Counted from the first letter of the stretch, positions 18,273-27,771 are shown. The stretch is DNA of 41,839 nucleotides from Rhodobacteraceae bacterium HLUCCA08 (GCA_001314655.1 LJSF01000040.1:1-41839); one strand, 5' to 3'. The notes: generated from the letters alone by a model not told the origin. Translations and numbers: made by a program.

Positions 18273-20186
18273 TTGGGAAATGCGCGCAATCTTGCCTTCT
18301 GGGTCGTTCTGTTCCTGCTGATCCTGGCCCTGTTCCAGCTGTTCAGCGGCCCGCAGAACACGTCACAGAGCAGCACCCGGTCCTACACCGAATTCGTCCA
18401 GCAGGTCGAAAACGGCGGCGTGTCCGAGGTCACGGTGGATGGTGAACAGGTGCGCTATCGCGGCTCTGACGGCCGCGCCTATGTGACGATCATCCCCTCG
18501 GACGCGGAAGTCACGAACCTGCTGCTGGACAACGACGTGCCGATGCGCGCCGAGCCGCAGGAACAATCCGGCTTCGCCAGCTTCCTGATCGGGCTGTTGC
18601 CGTTCCTGCTGCTGATCGGGGTCTGGATCTATTTCATGAACCGGATGCAGGGCGGCGGACGCGGCGGCGCCATGGGATTCGGCAAGTCGCGCGCCAAGCT
18701 GCTGACCGAAAAGCACGGCCGGGTGACCTTCGACGATGTCGCCGGCATCGACGAGGCCAAGGAAGAGCTGGAAGAGATCGTCGAATTCCTGCGCAACCCG
18801 CAGAAATTCAGCAAGCTGGGCGGCAAGATCCCGAAAGGCGCGCTGCTGGTCGGCCCGCCGGGCACCGGCAAGACGCTGCTGGCCCGCGCCATCGCAGGCG
18901 AGGCGGGCGTGCCGTTCTTCACCATCTCGGGCTCGGATTTCGTCGAAATGTTCGTGGGTGTCGGCGCGTCGCGTGTGCGCGACATGTTCGAACAGGCCAA
19001 GAAGAACGCGCCCTGCATCGTGTTCATCGATGAAATCGACGCCGTGGGCCGGAGCCGTGGCGTGGGCTATGGCGGCGGCAATGACGAACGCGAGCAGACC
19101 CTGAACCAGCTTCTGGTGGAAATGGACGGGTTCGAGGCCAATGAGGGCATCATCATCGTCGCGGCGACCAACCGCCCCGACGTGCTGGACCCGGCGCTGC
19201 TGCGCCCGGGCCGCTTCGACCGCCAGGTGCAGGTGCCGAACCCCGACATCAAGGGCCGCGAGAAGATCCTGCATGTGCATTCGCGCAAGGTGCCGCTGGG
19301 CCCGGATGTGGATCTGCGGATCATCGCCCGCGGCACGCCGGGCTTTTCGGGCGCCGACCTGGCCAACCTGGTCAACGAAAGCGCGCTGATGGCCGCCCGT
19401 GTCGGACGACGCTTCGTCACCATGCTCGATTTCGAAAGCGCCAAGGACAAGGTGATGATGGGCGCCGAGCGGCGCTCCATGGTCATGACCGAGGAAGAAA
19501 AGGCCCTGACCGCCTATCACGAGGCCGGTCACGCCATCGTCGGGCTGAACGTGCCGCAGCATGATCCGATCCACAAGGCGACGATCATCCCGCGCGGCCG
19601 GGCGCTGGGCCTTGTGATGTCGCTGCCGGAACGCGATCAGCTGTCGGTGAGCTACACCAAATACAAGTCCAAGATCGCCATGGCGATGGGCGGCCGCGTC
19701 GCCGAAGAGATGAAATTCGGCAAGGAGAACGTGACCTCGGGGGCGGCCAGCGACATCCAGCAGGTCTCCAAGATCGCCCGGGCCATGGTGACGCAGTTCG
19801 GTTTCGCCGAAGAGCTGGGCTATGTCGATTACGCCAACGAACAGCAAAGCTATCTGGGCGCCTATGGCGGCGGCACCAACCATTCGGCCGCGACCCAGAA
19901 GATCATCGATGACAAGGTCAAGGAGATCATCGACGAAGGCTACACGACCGCCAAGCGCGTGTTGACCGAACATGAAGAGGAATGGGAACGTCTGGCTCAG
20001 GGCCTGCTGGAATACGAGACCCTGACCGGCGACGAGATCCGCAAGGTGATCAATGGCGAGCCGCTGAACCGCGGCGACGACCTGGACGACACGCCGCCGT
20101 CCTCGGGCAGTTCGGTCACGGCGATCCCCAAGACCCGGGCCAAGAAACCCAAGGGGCCGGAACCCGAACCCGAACCCACCGCCTGA
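18273..20186 (+). CDS. ftsH: ATP-dependent zinc metalloprotease FtsH
   Basis: 637 residues. Two membrane helices (about 7-25 and 103-122) flank a periplasmic domain. The AAA module follows with Walker A GPPGTGKT at 194-201, Walker B FIDEID at 251-256, and the second region of homology RPGRFDRQV. The M41 peptidase domain has the zinc-binding HEAGH at 416-420. FtsH degrades damaged membrane proteins and regulators such as RpoH. The start is TTG at 18273 (GGAGG seven bases upstream), giving the family N-terminus (M)[13 protein letters not shown]; no ATG would preserve it. The C-terminal tail is Pro/Glu-rich. A strong terminator follows. Confidence 0.96.
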   Translation: MGNARNLAFWVVLFLLILALFQLFSGPQNTSQSSTRSYTEFVQQVENGGVSEVTVDGEQVRYRGSDGRAYVTIIPSDAEVTNLLLDNDVPMRAEPQEQSGFASFLIGLLPFLLLIGVWIYFMNRMQGGGRGGAMGFGKSRAKLLTEKHGRVTFDDVAGIDEAKEELEEIVEFLRNPQKFSKLGGKIPKGALLVGPPGTGKTLLARAIAGEAGVPFFTISGSDFVEMFVGVGASRVRDMFEQAKKNAPCIVFIDEIDAVGRSRGVGYGGGNDEREQTLNQLLVEMDGFEANEGIIIVAATNRPDVLDPALLRPGRFDRQVQVPNPDIKGREKILHVHSRKVPLGPDVDLRIIARGTPGFSGADLANLVNESALMAARVGRRFVTMLDFESAKDKVMMGAERRSMVMTEEEKALTAYHEAGHAIVGLNVPQHDPIHKATIIPRGRALGLVMSLPERDQLSVSYTKYKSKIAMAMGGRVAEEMKFGKENVTSGAASDIQQVSKIARAMVTQFGFAEELGYVDYANEQQSYLGAYGGGTNHSAATQKIIDDKVKEIIDEGYTTAKRVLTEHEEEWERLAQGLLEYETLTGDEIRKVINGEPLNRGDDLDDTPPSSGSSVTAIPKTRAKKPKGPEPEPEPTA

Positions 20187-20198
20187 CACCGAGTGCCG

Positions 20199-20223
20199 CG
20201 CCCCGCCCCATCCAGGCGGGGCG
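20199..20223 (+). terminator. Rho-independent-type terminator after ftsH
   Basis: CGCCCCGCC (20199-20207) pairs perfectly with GGCGGGGCG (20215-20223) around a seven-base loop, followed by TTCGCTTT. It starts about 12 bases after the ftsH stop and should end that transcript. Confidence 0.7.
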
Positions 20224-20240
20224 TTCGCTTTGGGCGGGCG

Positions 20241-20268
20241 GGCAAGGAATTTACGTAAATTCCTTGCC
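20241..20268. repeat. Perfect 28-bp palindrome with TTTACGTAAA core
   Basis: Arm GGCAAGGAATTTAC followed immediately by its exact inverse, centred at 20254/20255. It is an AT-rich core in otherwise very GC-rich surroundings, 18 bp after the ftsH terminator and about 70 bp before the MOSC gene. There is no loop, so it could act as a cruciform, a regulator dyad site, or a repetitive palindrome of the genome. Confidence 0.6.
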
Positions 20269-20340
20269 GGCGCTTGCCTTCGGGCGGTGTGACCGCAAGG
20301 ATCGGCCTGGTCCTCGACCCAGCCCTTGCCGGAGCCCGCC

Positions 20341-20928
20341 ATGCCCGCCCTTGCCCCCACCGACCATGTCGGCACCGTCACCTGGCTTGGCCACATGGCC
20401 GAGCGCACCGAACCGGCGGTGACCGGCATCGCCGTGGATGCGCTGGAGTTGAGTTTCGCCGGGATCGACGGTGTGCCCTATGGCGGTCGCACGCGGCCCT
20501 CGTGCAGTCGGGTGACGGCCCAGCATCCCAAGGGCACCGAGATCGCCAATACCCGCCAGCTGAGTGTCATCAGCGCCGAGGAACTGGCGCAGATCGCCCG
20601 GGCCATGGGGCTGGAGGCTCTGGACCCGGCCTGGCTGGGCGCCAGCCTGGTGATCGAGGGGATCGGTGATTTCAGCCACGTCCCGCCCTCGGCCCGGCTG
20701 CAGGCCGAGGCCGGCACGACCCTGGTCATCGACATGCAGAACCGCCCCTGTCACCAGCCCGGTCTGACGATCGAGCGGCACCATCCGGGCCGGGGCAAGG
20801 CGTTCAGGACCGCGGCGCGCGGGTTGCGCGGCGTCACCGCCTGGGTCGAACGCCCCGGGCCGCTACGCCTGGGCGACCGGCTGCGCCTGCACCTGCCCGA
20901 TCAGCGGCCCTGGCGCGGCGGATCGTGA
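20341..20928 (+). CDS. MOSC domain-containing protein
   Basis: 195 residues. The MOSC pattern is visible: [18 protein letters not shown], then [20 protein letters not shown], with [10 protein letters not shown] and [12 protein letters not shown] leading into [15 protein letters not shown] proteins (molybdenum cofactor sulfurase C-terminal family) bind or transfer sulfur, often on cysteine, in molybdenum-cofactor or detoxification chemistry. This one is a stand-alone domain whose substrate is unknown. The ATG at 20341 was chosen as the first codon giving the conserved start of the domain. It is separated from ftsH by a terminator and palindrome, so it has its own promoter. Confidence 0.85.
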   Translation: MPALAPTDHVGTVTWLGHMAERTEPAVTGIAVDALELSFAGIDGVPYGGRTRPSCSRVTAQHPKGTEIANTRQLSVISAEELAQIARAMGLEALDPAWLGASLVIEGIGDFSHVPPSARLQAEAGTTLVIDMQNRPCHQPGLTIERHHPGRGKAFRTAARGLRGVTAWVERPGPLRLGDRLRLHLPDQRPWRGGS

Positions 20929-21067
20929 CGCCGGTTTCCGATCCGGGACGACAGTTTCCGGGCCGCGCCGATTCCGTTCCCGGATATGTCGCAATCGCCG
21001 CCTGCCCGCCATTCCCCGGGCGCTAAGGCTGTGGCAGACAGCACACCCGGCGAGGACGGAGGCACGG

Positions 21068-22744
21068 ATGAGTTTCAAGACCGATATCGAGATCGCCCGC
21101 GAAGCGAAGAAACGCCCGATCCAGGAGATCGGCGCCAAGCTGGGCATCGGCGCCGACGATCTTCTGCCCTATGGGCATGACAAGGCCAAGGTCAGCCAGG
21201 GTTTCATCGACGGCGTCCGGGATCGCCCGAACGGCAAGCTGATCCTGGTCACCGCGATCAACCCGACCCCGGCGGGCGAAGGCAAGACCACGACCACCGT
21301 GGGCCTTGGCGACGGGCTCAACCGGATCGGCAAGAACGCGGCGATCTGTATCCGCGAAGCCAGTCTTGGCCCGAATTTCGGGATGAAGGGCGGCGCCGCG
21401 GGCGGTGGCTATGCGCAGATCGTGCCGATGGAGGACATGAACCTTCATTTCACCGGTGATTTCCATGCCATCACCGCCGCGCACAACCTGCTGGCGGCGA
21501 TGATCGACAACCATATCTACTGGGGCAACGAGCTGGAGATCGACGAGCGCCGGATCACCTGGCGCCGGGTGATGGACATGAACGACCGCGCCTTGCGCGA
21601 TACGGTCGTGGGTCTGGGCGGGGTGCCCAACGGTTTTGCCCGCCAGACCGGGTTCGACATCACCGTGGCCTCCGAGGTCATGGCGATCCTGTGTCTGGCC
21701 AGGGACCTGGCCGACCTGGAGCGGCGGCTGGGCGACATGATCGTCGCCTATCGCCGGGACCGCAGCCCGATCCACGCCCGCGACCTCAAGGCCGACGGCG
21801 CCATGACGGTGCTGCTGAAGGATGCGATGCAGCCCAACCTGGTGCAGACGCTGGAAAACAACCCCGCCTTCGTCCATGGCGGGCCCTTCGCGAACATCGC
21901 CCATGGCTGCAATTCGGTGATCGCCACCACCACGGCGCTGAAATGCGCGGACTACGTGGTGACCGAGGCCGGGTTCGGCGCCGATCTGGGGGCCGAGAAG
22001 TTCATGAACATCAAGTGCCGCAAGGCCGGCCTTGCCCCCGATTGCGTGGTGCTGGTGGCCACGGTGCGGGCGATGAAGATGAATGGCGGTGTCGCCAAGG
22101 CCGACCTGGGCGCCGAGAACGTGGAGGCTGTCAAGGCGGGCTGCCCGAACCTGGGCCGGCATATCCGCAACGTGAAGCAGTTCGGGGTGCCGGTGGTCGT
22201 GGCGATCAACCATTTCGCCGGCGATACCGAGGCCGAGTTGCAGGCGGTCATGGACTACGTCGCCGAGCAGGGCTCGGAGGCGATCCTGTCCAAGCACTGG
22301 GCCGATGGGTCGGCCGGCTCCGAGGCGCTGGCGCGGCGCGTGGCCGAAATCGCCGATGCCGGGCGCAGCCAGTTCGCGCCGCTTTATCCCGATGATCTGG
22401 GTCTGTTCGCCAAGATCGAGCGGATCGCGACCAAGATCTACCATGCCGGCGAGGTGATCGCCGACCGCAAGATCCGCGACCAGCTGCGCGATTGGGAAGA
22501 GCAGGGCTATGGCGCGCTGCCGATCTGCATGGCCAAGACGCAATATTCCTTCAGCACCGACCCGGACCTGCGCGGCGCGCCGGAAGGGCATACGGTGCCG
22601 ATCCGCGAAGTGCGGCTGAGCGCCGGAGCCGGCTTCGTGGTGGTGATCTGCGGCGAGATCATGACCATGCCGGGCCTGCCGCGGGTGCCGGCTTCGGAGA
22701 ATATCCGGCTGAATCCGGAAGGGCTGATCGAAGGGTTGTTCTGA
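21068..22744 (+). CDS. fhs: Formate-tetrahydrofolate ligase
   Basis: 558 residues, the standard length. The nucleotide-binding motif [11 protein letters not shown] is at about 66-76; other family stretches are [22 protein letters not shown] (about 99-118), [15 protein letters not shown] and the C-terminal [17 protein letters not shown]. The enzyme joins formate and tetrahydrofolate with ATP to give 10-formyl-THF in the cytoplasm. GGACGGAGG lies just before the ATG at 21068. folD follows in the same direction, giving a C1-folate pair: 10-formyl-THF can be passed to methenyl- and methylene-THF. In methylotrophic or DMSP-using Rhodobacterales this pair supports assimilation or oxidation of C1 units. 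Confidence 0.97.
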   Translation: MSFKTDIEIAREAKKRPIQEIGAKLGIGADDLLPYGHDKAKVSQGFIDGVRDRPNGKLILVTAINPTPAGEGKTTTTVGLGDGLNRIGKNAAICIREASLGPNFGMKGGAAGGGYAQIVPMEDMNLHFTGDFHAITAAHNLLAAMIDNHIYWGNELEIDERRITWRRVMDMNDRALRDTVVGLGGVPNGFARQTGFDITVASEVMAILCLARDLADLERRLGDMIVAYRRDRSPIHARDLKADGAMTVLLKDAMQPNLVQTLENNPAFVHGGPFANIAHGCNSVIATTTALKCADYVVTEAGFGADLGAEKFMNIKCRKAGLAPDCVVLVATVRAMKMNGGVAKADLGAENVEAVKAGCPNLGRHIRNVKQFGVPVVVAINHFAGDTEAELQAVMDYVAEQGSEAILSKHWADGSAGSEALARRVAEIADAGRSQFAPLYPDDLGLFAKIERIATKIYHAGEVIADRKIRDQLRDWEEQGYGALPICMAKTQYSFSTDPDLRGAPEGHTVPIREVRLSAGAGFVVVICGEIMTMPGLPRVPASENIRLNPEGLIEGLF

Positions 22745-22771
22745 GAGGGACGACAGGACGCCGCTCGCCCC

Positions 22772-22851
22772 GGGGCGGGGCCCCGGGGCATCGCCCCGCC
22801 CGCCGTCCCGGTGATGCCTCCGGCGGGAGTTTTTCGGCCAGGATGAAGAGG
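22772..22851 (+). repeat. GC-rich dispersed intergenic element, copy B
   Basis: A 9-bp stem (GGGCGGGGC at 22773-22781, GCCCCGCCC at 22793-22801) is followed by GCCTCCGGCGGGAGTTTTT and a purine-rich tail. The inner CTCCGGCGGGAG can itself fold into a mini-hairpin ahead of the T-run, so the element may serve as terminator or attenuator between fhs and folD. It resembles copy A and the block inside tolA. Confidence 0.55.
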
Positions 22852-22858
22852 GACTGAC

Positions 22859-23758
22859 ATGTCTGCCAAGGTGATCGACGGAACGGCCTTTGCCGCCCAG
22901 GTGCGCGAGAAGGTGGCGACCCATGTCGCGGGGCTGAAGGAGGTGCACGGGATCACCCCCGGGCTGGCCGTGGTGCTGGTGGGCGAAGACCCGGCCAGCC
23001 AGGTCTATGTGCGTGCCAAGGGCAAGCAGACGGTCGAGGTCGGGATGGCCTCTTTCGAACATCGGCTGGACGCCGCGACCTCGGAGGCGGTGCTGCTGGA
23101 CCTGATCGCGCGGCTGAACGCCGATCCGGCGGTGCACGGCATCCTGGTGCAATTGCCCTTGCCGGCGCATCTGGACGAGGACCTGGTGATCAACGCGATC
23201 GACCCGGCCAAGGATGTGGACGGATTTCACATTTCCAATGTCGGACTGCTGGCGACCGGGCAGAAGGCGATGGTGCCCTGCACGCCGCTGGGCTGCCTGA
23301 TGATGCTGCGCGCGCATCACGGCAGCCTGTCGGGTCTGGAGGCCGTGGTGATCGGGCGCTCCAACATCGTGGGCAAGCCGATGGCGCAGTTGCTGCTGGG
23401 CGACAGCTGCACGGTGACGATCGCCCATAGCCGCACCAGGGATCTGCCCGAGGTGGTCCGCCGGGCCGATATCGTGGTCGCCGCCGTCGGCCGGCCGCAG
23501 ATGGTTCCCGGCGACTGGATCAAGCCCGGGGCGACGGTGATCGATGTCGGCATCAACCGGTTGCCACCCGCCGAGGAGGGGGCCAAGGGGCGCCTGGTGG
23601 GCGATTGCGATTATGACAGCTGCGCGGCGGTGGCGGGGGCGATCACCCCGGTGCCGGGCGGGGTCGGGCCGATGACCATCGCCTGTCTGCTGGCCAATAC
23701 GGTGACCGCCTGTTGCCGCGCCCATGGCGTGCCCGAGCCCGAGGGGCTGACGGCCTGA
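22859..23758 (+). CDS. folD: Bifunctional methylene-THF dehydrogenase / methenyl-THF cyclohydrolase FolD
   Basis: 299 residues. Y50 and K54 in [11 protein letters not shown] are the cyclohydrolase active-site pair. Other family motifs are [32 protein letters not shown], and the NADP-binding [18 protein letters not shown]; the C-terminal [12 protein letters not shown] is also canonical. FolD interconverts 5,10-methylene-THF, methenyl-THF and 10-formyl-THF. It follows fhs, from which it is separated by a GC-rich element. It ends 13 bases before the stop of the convergent pdeM gene, so the two transcripts may overlap. Confidence 0.97.
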   Translation: MSAKVIDGTAFAAQVREKVATHVAGLKEVHGITPGLAVVLVGEDPASQVYVRAKGKQTVEVGMASFEHRLDAATSEAVLLDLIARLNADPAVHGILVQLPLPAHLDEDLVINAIDPAKDVDGFHISNVGLLATGQKAMVPCTPLGCLMMLRAHHGSLSGLEAVVIGRSNIVGKPMAQLLLGDSCTVTIAHSRTRDLPEVVRRADIVVAAVGRPQMVPGDWIKPGATVIDVGINRLPPAEEGAKGRLVGDCDYDSCAAVAGAITPVPGGVGPMTIACLLANTVTACCRAHGVPEPEGLTA

Positions 23759-23771
23759 GGCCGAAAACGCC

Positions 23772-24428
23772 CTAGACAGAGAGCGGGACAGGGATCACCG
23801 AACGGCCGGTGAGCAGGGCCAGGGCGCCGGGCCGCATCAGCCCCGCAAGCGCGGGGTCACTGGCCCTGAGCCCCCCGGTATAGGCGCCGAAGGCCGGCAG
23901 GATCAGCCGGTCCCTGTCCAGCAGGAAGCAAGGCCGCGCGCCGCCGATGCCGGGCAGGCCGTGCTTGGGGTGGTAATGGCCGCTGAGTTCGGCCACCGCG
24001 CCGGGCGTGGCGATGTGGCGAAAGCTCAGCGGGCCGAGGCGCAGATGGGACAGGTGGCGGCCGGGCAGGGTGACGGGACCCGGATCGTGATTGCCCTCGA
24101 TCCAGATCCAGTCGCGGCCGGCCTGAAGCCGGGCCAGGCGCCGGGTCGCGGCCGCGTCCAGGGTATCGGCGGCGGTGATGTCATCGAAACTGTCGCCAAG
24201 GCAGATCACCGTTTCGGGGCGGGTCGCGTCGACCGCGCTTTCCAGCCGGTCCAGCGTCTCGGCGACCTCGTAGGGGGGCAGCAACGCGCCGGTCAGCCGG
24301 GCGCGGCGTTCGGATTTGCCCAAATGCAGGTCCGAGACGCAAAGCAGGCCGCGCGCGGGCCAGTGCAGCGCGCCGGAGGGCAGGGCGTAGAGCGTTTCGC
24401 CATGGAAGGGGAAGGCGTACATGTTCAT
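23772..24428 (-). CDS. pdeM: Ligase-associated DNA damage response endonuclease PdeM
   Basis: 218 residues, a calcineurin-like metallophosphoesterase. Metal-binding motifs are in order: SDLHLGKSER (D33, H35), GDSFDD (78-83), GNHD (112-115) and GHYHPKHG (150-157). This motif set is typical of the PdeM branch encoded with a ligase-associated Lhr helicase, ATP-dependent DNA ligase and exonuclease. Here only lhr is present upstream; the ligase and exonuclease genes are not in the window. Start: ATG 24428 with AGGA about eight bases upstream, or a second ATG six bases further in. It converges on folD. Confidence 0.88.
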   Translation of the reverse strand: MNMYAFPFHGETLYALPSGALHWPARGLLCVSDLHLGKSERRARLTGALLPPYEVAETLDRLESAVDATRPETVICLGDSFDDITAADTLDAAATRRLARLQAGRDWIWIEGNHDPGPVTLPGRHLSHLRLGPLSFRHIATPGAVAELSGHYHPKHGLPGIGGARPCFLLDRDRLILPAFGAYTGGLRASDPALAGLMRPGALALLTGRSVIPVPLSV

Positions 24429-24463
24429 GGTTTGGTCCTGCCGGGTTTTTGGAGGCTGGGCAA

Positions 24464-24522
24464 GGGGGGCCTTGCCCCCCGTCGCCTGCGGCGCCCCCCG
24501 GAATGTGGTCGACCCAAAGAAG
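24464..24522 (+). repeat. GC-rich dispersed intergenic element, copy D
   Basis: GGGGGGCCTTGCCCCCC forms a perfect hairpin, followed by GTCGCCTGCGGCGCCCCCC and an AAAGAAG-like tail. It aligns with copy A at 194-258 along its whole length (G6/C6 hairpin, GTCG spacer, C-rich block, AAAG tail). It lies between lhr and pdeM, within the transcript if they are an operon. Confidence 0.5.
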
Positions 24523-24530
24523 CGGGGGCG

Positions 24531-26936
24531 TCACAGATCGGTCAGGCCGGCGGCCTGCATCAGCCTTGCGGCTTCGCGCTGGACCAGCTTTTCACGGCCC
24601 TCGCCCTGGATCGGGACCCGGCCGGGTTCGAGAAACAGCGGCGCGGCCAGCGGGGTGACGCGGGTCAGCCGGATGTGGTCGATGCGGCCGGCGGTGCGGG
24701 TCAGCATCTCTTCGATCCGGGCGAAATCCACCAGGCCGCGCATCGCCTGATCCCGGGTGATGCGCAACAGCAGGTGGTCGGGGTCGTATTTCACCAGCGT
24801 GTCATAAAGGATGTCGGACGAGAACGTCGCCTGGCGGCCGGACTTGCGCGGGCCGATCGTGTTGCGTTCGATCAGCCCGGCGATGGTGGCCGAGGCGCGG
24901 AAGGTGCGTTTCATCACCGCATTGCCGGCGAGCCATTGATCGAGCCCCGCGCGCATCGCGTCCGGGTTCAGCAGCGGTACCGGGTCGGGCACCGCGTCGA
25001 GGCCCCAGATCAGCGTCGCGTAATCGGTCGCGACGAAGCCGAGCGGGTTCAGGCCCGCCTCTTCCATCTGCTTGGTCAGCAGAAGGCCCAGGGTCTGTTG
25101 CGCGTTGCGGCCGGCGAAGCCGTAGATCACCGTGCTTTCGCGGCCGTCGTGGGGAAAGCTCTCGACCAGCAGCCGGTCGGCCTGCGGCAGGCGCGAGCGG
25201 TCGGCCTGAAGCCGGAGCCAGTCGGCGGTGTGATCGGGCAGGGCGGTGAAATCGCCGATGCGGAACATCGCCAGGATCCGCTGGGACAGCTGGGTCGAGG
25301 TGGCGAACTTTGTGCCCATGAAGACGGCGACCTTGGGGTTGGCCGCGGCGCGGCGGCTGACCTCGACCACCAGGTCGCGCAGGCCCTCGTAGCGCACCAC
25401 CTGGCCGCCGATCAGGAAGGTATCGCCGGGGGTGAGGGTGGCGGCGAAAGCCTCTTCGACCTCGCCCAGCGGGGTGCCGCCGCGGCCGCGCATCCGCACC
25501 TTGAGGGTTTCGATATCCTGGATCGTGCCGATATTCATCCGGATGCGGGCGGCGGCGCGGGGATCGCGCAGCTGCCACATCCCGTCGCGCTGCATCAGGC
25601 GCTGCCACTTGTCATAGGCGCGCAGGGCATAGCCGCCGGTGGCGCAGAAATCGAGGCAATCGTCGAAGTCGGCGCGCGACAAGGCGGCATAGGCGCCGGT
25701 GCTCCGGACCTCCTGGAACAGCTCGGTCGCATCGAAGGGGCCGGCGCAGGCGCGGATCAGGATGTGCTGGCACAGCACGTCGCGCGGGCCGGGACCCTTG
25801 GGGTCGCCATCCAGGTCGTGGTCGCGCGCGGCTTGCAGCGCGGCCTGGCATTCGACCACTTCGAACCGGTTGGCGGGGACCAGAACCGCCTTGCTGGGCG
25901 CGTTGTAACGGTGATTGGCGCGGCCGATCCGCTGCACCAGGCGCTTGACGTTCTTGGGGGCGCCGATCTGGATCACCAGGTCCACGTCGCCCCAGTCGAT
26001 CCCCAGGTCGAGGCTGCCGGTGCAGACGATGGCGCGCAGATCGCCGGCGACCATCGCCGCCTCGACCCTTTCGCGCTGCTGGCGGGCGAGGCTGCCGTGA
26101 TGGATGCCGATCGGCAGGTCGTCGTCATTGGCAAGCCAGAGGTTGTGGAAAAAGATCTCGGCCTGGGCGCGGGTGTTGTGAAAGATCAGCGTGGTGCGGT
26201 GGCGCCTGACCAGGTCCAGCACCGCCGGAATCGCATAGGCCGCGCCGCCGCCGGACCAGGGCGGGGCCGCGTCCGTGACCAGCATCGAGATGTCGGGATC
26301 GGGGCCGGGGTCGGCGTGCAGGATCTCGCAGGGCCGCGGGTGGCACGCCAGTTCACCGGCCAGCGCGGCGGGGTTTTCGACCGTGGCCGACAGGCCGACC
26401 CGGCGCAGGCCGGGGGCGAGCGCCTGCAACCGCGACAGGGCCAGCATCAACTGGTCGCCGCGCTTGCTTTCGCTGAGGGCGTGGATTTCGTCGACGATGA
26501 CCCGGCGCAGGCCGGCGAACATGCGCGGCGCATCCTCGTAGGAGGTCAGCAGGGCGAGCGATTCCGGCGTGGTCAGCAGGATATGCGGCGGGTCGGCGCG
26601 CTGGCGCCGCTTGGCCGTGGCGGATGTGTCGCCGGTGCGGTCCTCGACCCGGATCGGCAGGCCGATCTCGGTGATCGGGGCGGTCAGGTTGCGCCGGATA
26701 TCGGCGGCCAGCGCCTTGAGCGGGCTGACATAGAGGGTATGCAGCCCCCGGTGGGTGCCCTCGGCCAGCCCGACCAGGGTCGGCAGGAACCCGGCCAGGG
26801 TCTTGCCGCCGCCGGTGGGGGCGATCAGCAGCAGGGCCGGGGCGTCGGCGCGGTCCAGCATCGCCTGCTGGTGGGGGTGGATCGTCCAGCCGCGGGCGGC
26901 GAACCAAGCGGCGAAGGGCTCGGGCAGGGCATTCAT
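24531..26936 (-). CDS. Ligase-associated DNA damage response DEXH-box helicase (Lhr family)
   Basis: 801 residues. Superfamily 2 helicase motifs: Walker A APTGGGKT at 39-46, YVSPLKAL at 69-76, TTPESL at 122-127, DEIH at 149-152, SAT at 183-185, and the C-terminal helicase lobe with GSLDLGIDWGDVDLVIQ and QRIGRANHR. The remaining 350 residues form the Lhr-type extra domains (winged helix and beta-barrel). Proteins of this length are the ligase-associated branch, distinct from long Lhr helicases. Role: 3'-5' DNA translocase in DNA repair together with PdeM. The start ATG 26936 matches the N-terminus expected; lhr and pdeM are about 100 bp apart. Confidence 0.92.
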   Translation of the reverse strand: MNALPEPFAAWFAARGWTIHPHQQAMLDRADAPALLLIAPTGGGKTLAGFLPTLVGLAEGTHRGLHTLYVSPLKALAADIRRNLTAPITEIGLPIRVEDRTGDTSATAKRRQRADPPHILLTTPESLALLTSYEDAPRMFAGLRRVIVDEIHALSESKRGDQLMLALSRLQALAPGLRRVGLSATVENPAALAGELACHPRPCEILHADPGPDPDISMLVTDAAPPWSGGGAAYAIPAVLDLVRRHRTTLIFHNTRAQAEIFFHNLWLANDDDLPIGIHHGSLARQQRERVEAAMVAGDLRAIVCTGSLDLGIDWGDVDLVIQIGAPKNVKRLVQRIGRANHRYNAPSKAVLVPANRFEVVECQAALQAARDHDLDGDPKGPGPRDVLCQHILIRACAGPFDATELFQEVRSTGAYAALSRADFDDCLDFCATGGYALRAYDKWQRLMQRDGMWQLRDPRAAARIRMNIGTIQDIETLKVRMRGRGGTPLGEVEEAFAATLTPGDTFLIGGQVVRYEGLRDLVVEVSRRAAANPKVAVFMGTKFATSTQLSQRILAMFRIGDFTALPDHTADWLRLQADRSRLPQADRLLVESFPHDGRESTVIYGFAGRNAQQTLGLLLTKQMEEAGLNPLGFVATDYATLIWGLDAVPDPVPLLNPDAMRAGLDQWLAGNAVMKRTFRASATIAGLIERNTIGPRKSGRQATFSSDILYDTLVKYDPDHLLLRITRDQAMRGLVDFARIEEMLTRTAGRIDHIRLTRVTPLAAPLFLEPGRVPIQGEGREKLVQREAARLMQAAGLTDL

Positions 26937-27012
26937 GGCGCCATAGGTGCGCCGGATGCGGCCCGCGTCAAGGAAGGGGCGCGCCTGCCCCCTCCGGTCC
27001 GTGTGTGTCGGG

Positions 27013-27627
27013 TCAGACCCGGGACGTGCGGCGAGCGGTCAGGGCCAGCAGGCCCAGCCCGGCAGCGAGGGCCGGCAGGGCCGGCGGCAGCGGCACCGGG
27101 GCCGGGCCCTGGATCGCCGGCCCACGGCCATAGGTGAAATTGTCGCCGATCATGTAACGATCGCCCCCGGAAATCGACATGGAGATCTGGGTCAGCGGAA
27201 CGTCGGAAACGACGCCGAAGAAGCCGTCCCCGGTCGGGGCGGTCAGGCCTTGCAGCGTGAAGGTCGCAGGCGTGTAACCAATTGGCACCGCGTAGTCGAA
27301 GCCGAAGCCATAGACCGGGCCGTTGAAACCAAAGGTCTGGCCACCGGTATAGAACCAGACATAGCCGGGATAGGTGAAGCCCTTGGAGCTGTTGTAGCCG
27401 CAGCCGGAGGTCTGGCAGCCAAAGGTGGCGCCGGTCAGGACGAAATCGGGCCGGGTGATGCTGCTCTGACCGCTCTGGGGCAGACCGGTATTCATATCGT
27501 CCACGGTGATGTTGGACAGGGCGGCCTCGAAGGCGCCGCGGTCGGTGAACGACAACAAGGCGGCCGATGCGGTGCTGGCCAGCGTCAGAAGGGCGGCGGC
27601 AAGGCCACCTGCAAAAAGGCGTTTCAT
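27013..27627 (-). CDS. VPLPA-CTERM-type exported protein
   Basis: 204 residues. A signal peptide (1-22, cleavage after SA) precedes a secreted region with two close cysteines (FGCQTSGCGYN). The C-terminal sorting-like tail (about 176-204) has VPLPPALPALAAGLGLLAL followed by basic residues. This tripartite tail, VPLPxAL, hydrophobic helix and Arg cluster, is the VPLPA-CTERM variant of PEP-CTERM signals found in Rhodobacterales, processed by an exosortase. The N-terminal part resembles no enzyme I recognise; such proteins are usually surface or extracellular-matrix components. No exosortase gene is in the window. Confidence 0.8.
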   Translation of the reverse strand: MKRLFAGGLAAALLTLASTASAALLSFTDRGAFEAALSNITVDDMNTGLPQSGQSSITRPDFVLTGATFGCQTSGCGYNSSKGFTYPGYVWFYTGGQTFGFNGPVYGFGFDYAVPIGYTPATFTLQGLTAPTGDGFFGVVSDVPLTQISMSISGGDRYMIGDNFTYGRGPAIQGPAPVPLPPALPALAAGLGLLALTARRTSRV

Positions 27628-27771
27628 GTCAAAAAGGCTCCATTCGTTCCGTCAGGCCGTTTCGATGCGCACCGGCCCCTGCCCAGGGCAATTCTTGGCG
27701 TAAGTTCGCTCAAAACAGAAGCGTCGCGACGTTTCATCAAACATTGATGCGATACCGTCAGACGGTTGGAA

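Noticed and set aside
20241-20268. Palindrome as the main ftsH terminator
   Set aside because: It has no loop or T-tract and a proper terminator hairpin already lies at 20199-20223.
21023-23725. A 900-codon leftward open frame opposite fhs and folD
   Set aside because: His/Arg/Gly-rich shadow; fhs and folD are certain.
23961-27137. A very long rightward open frame (over 1000 codons) opposite pdeM and lhr
   Set aside because: Its Gly/Gln/Arg/Ala-rich composition with no domain is the antisense shadow of GC-rich coding; lhr and pdeM on the other strand have full motif sets.
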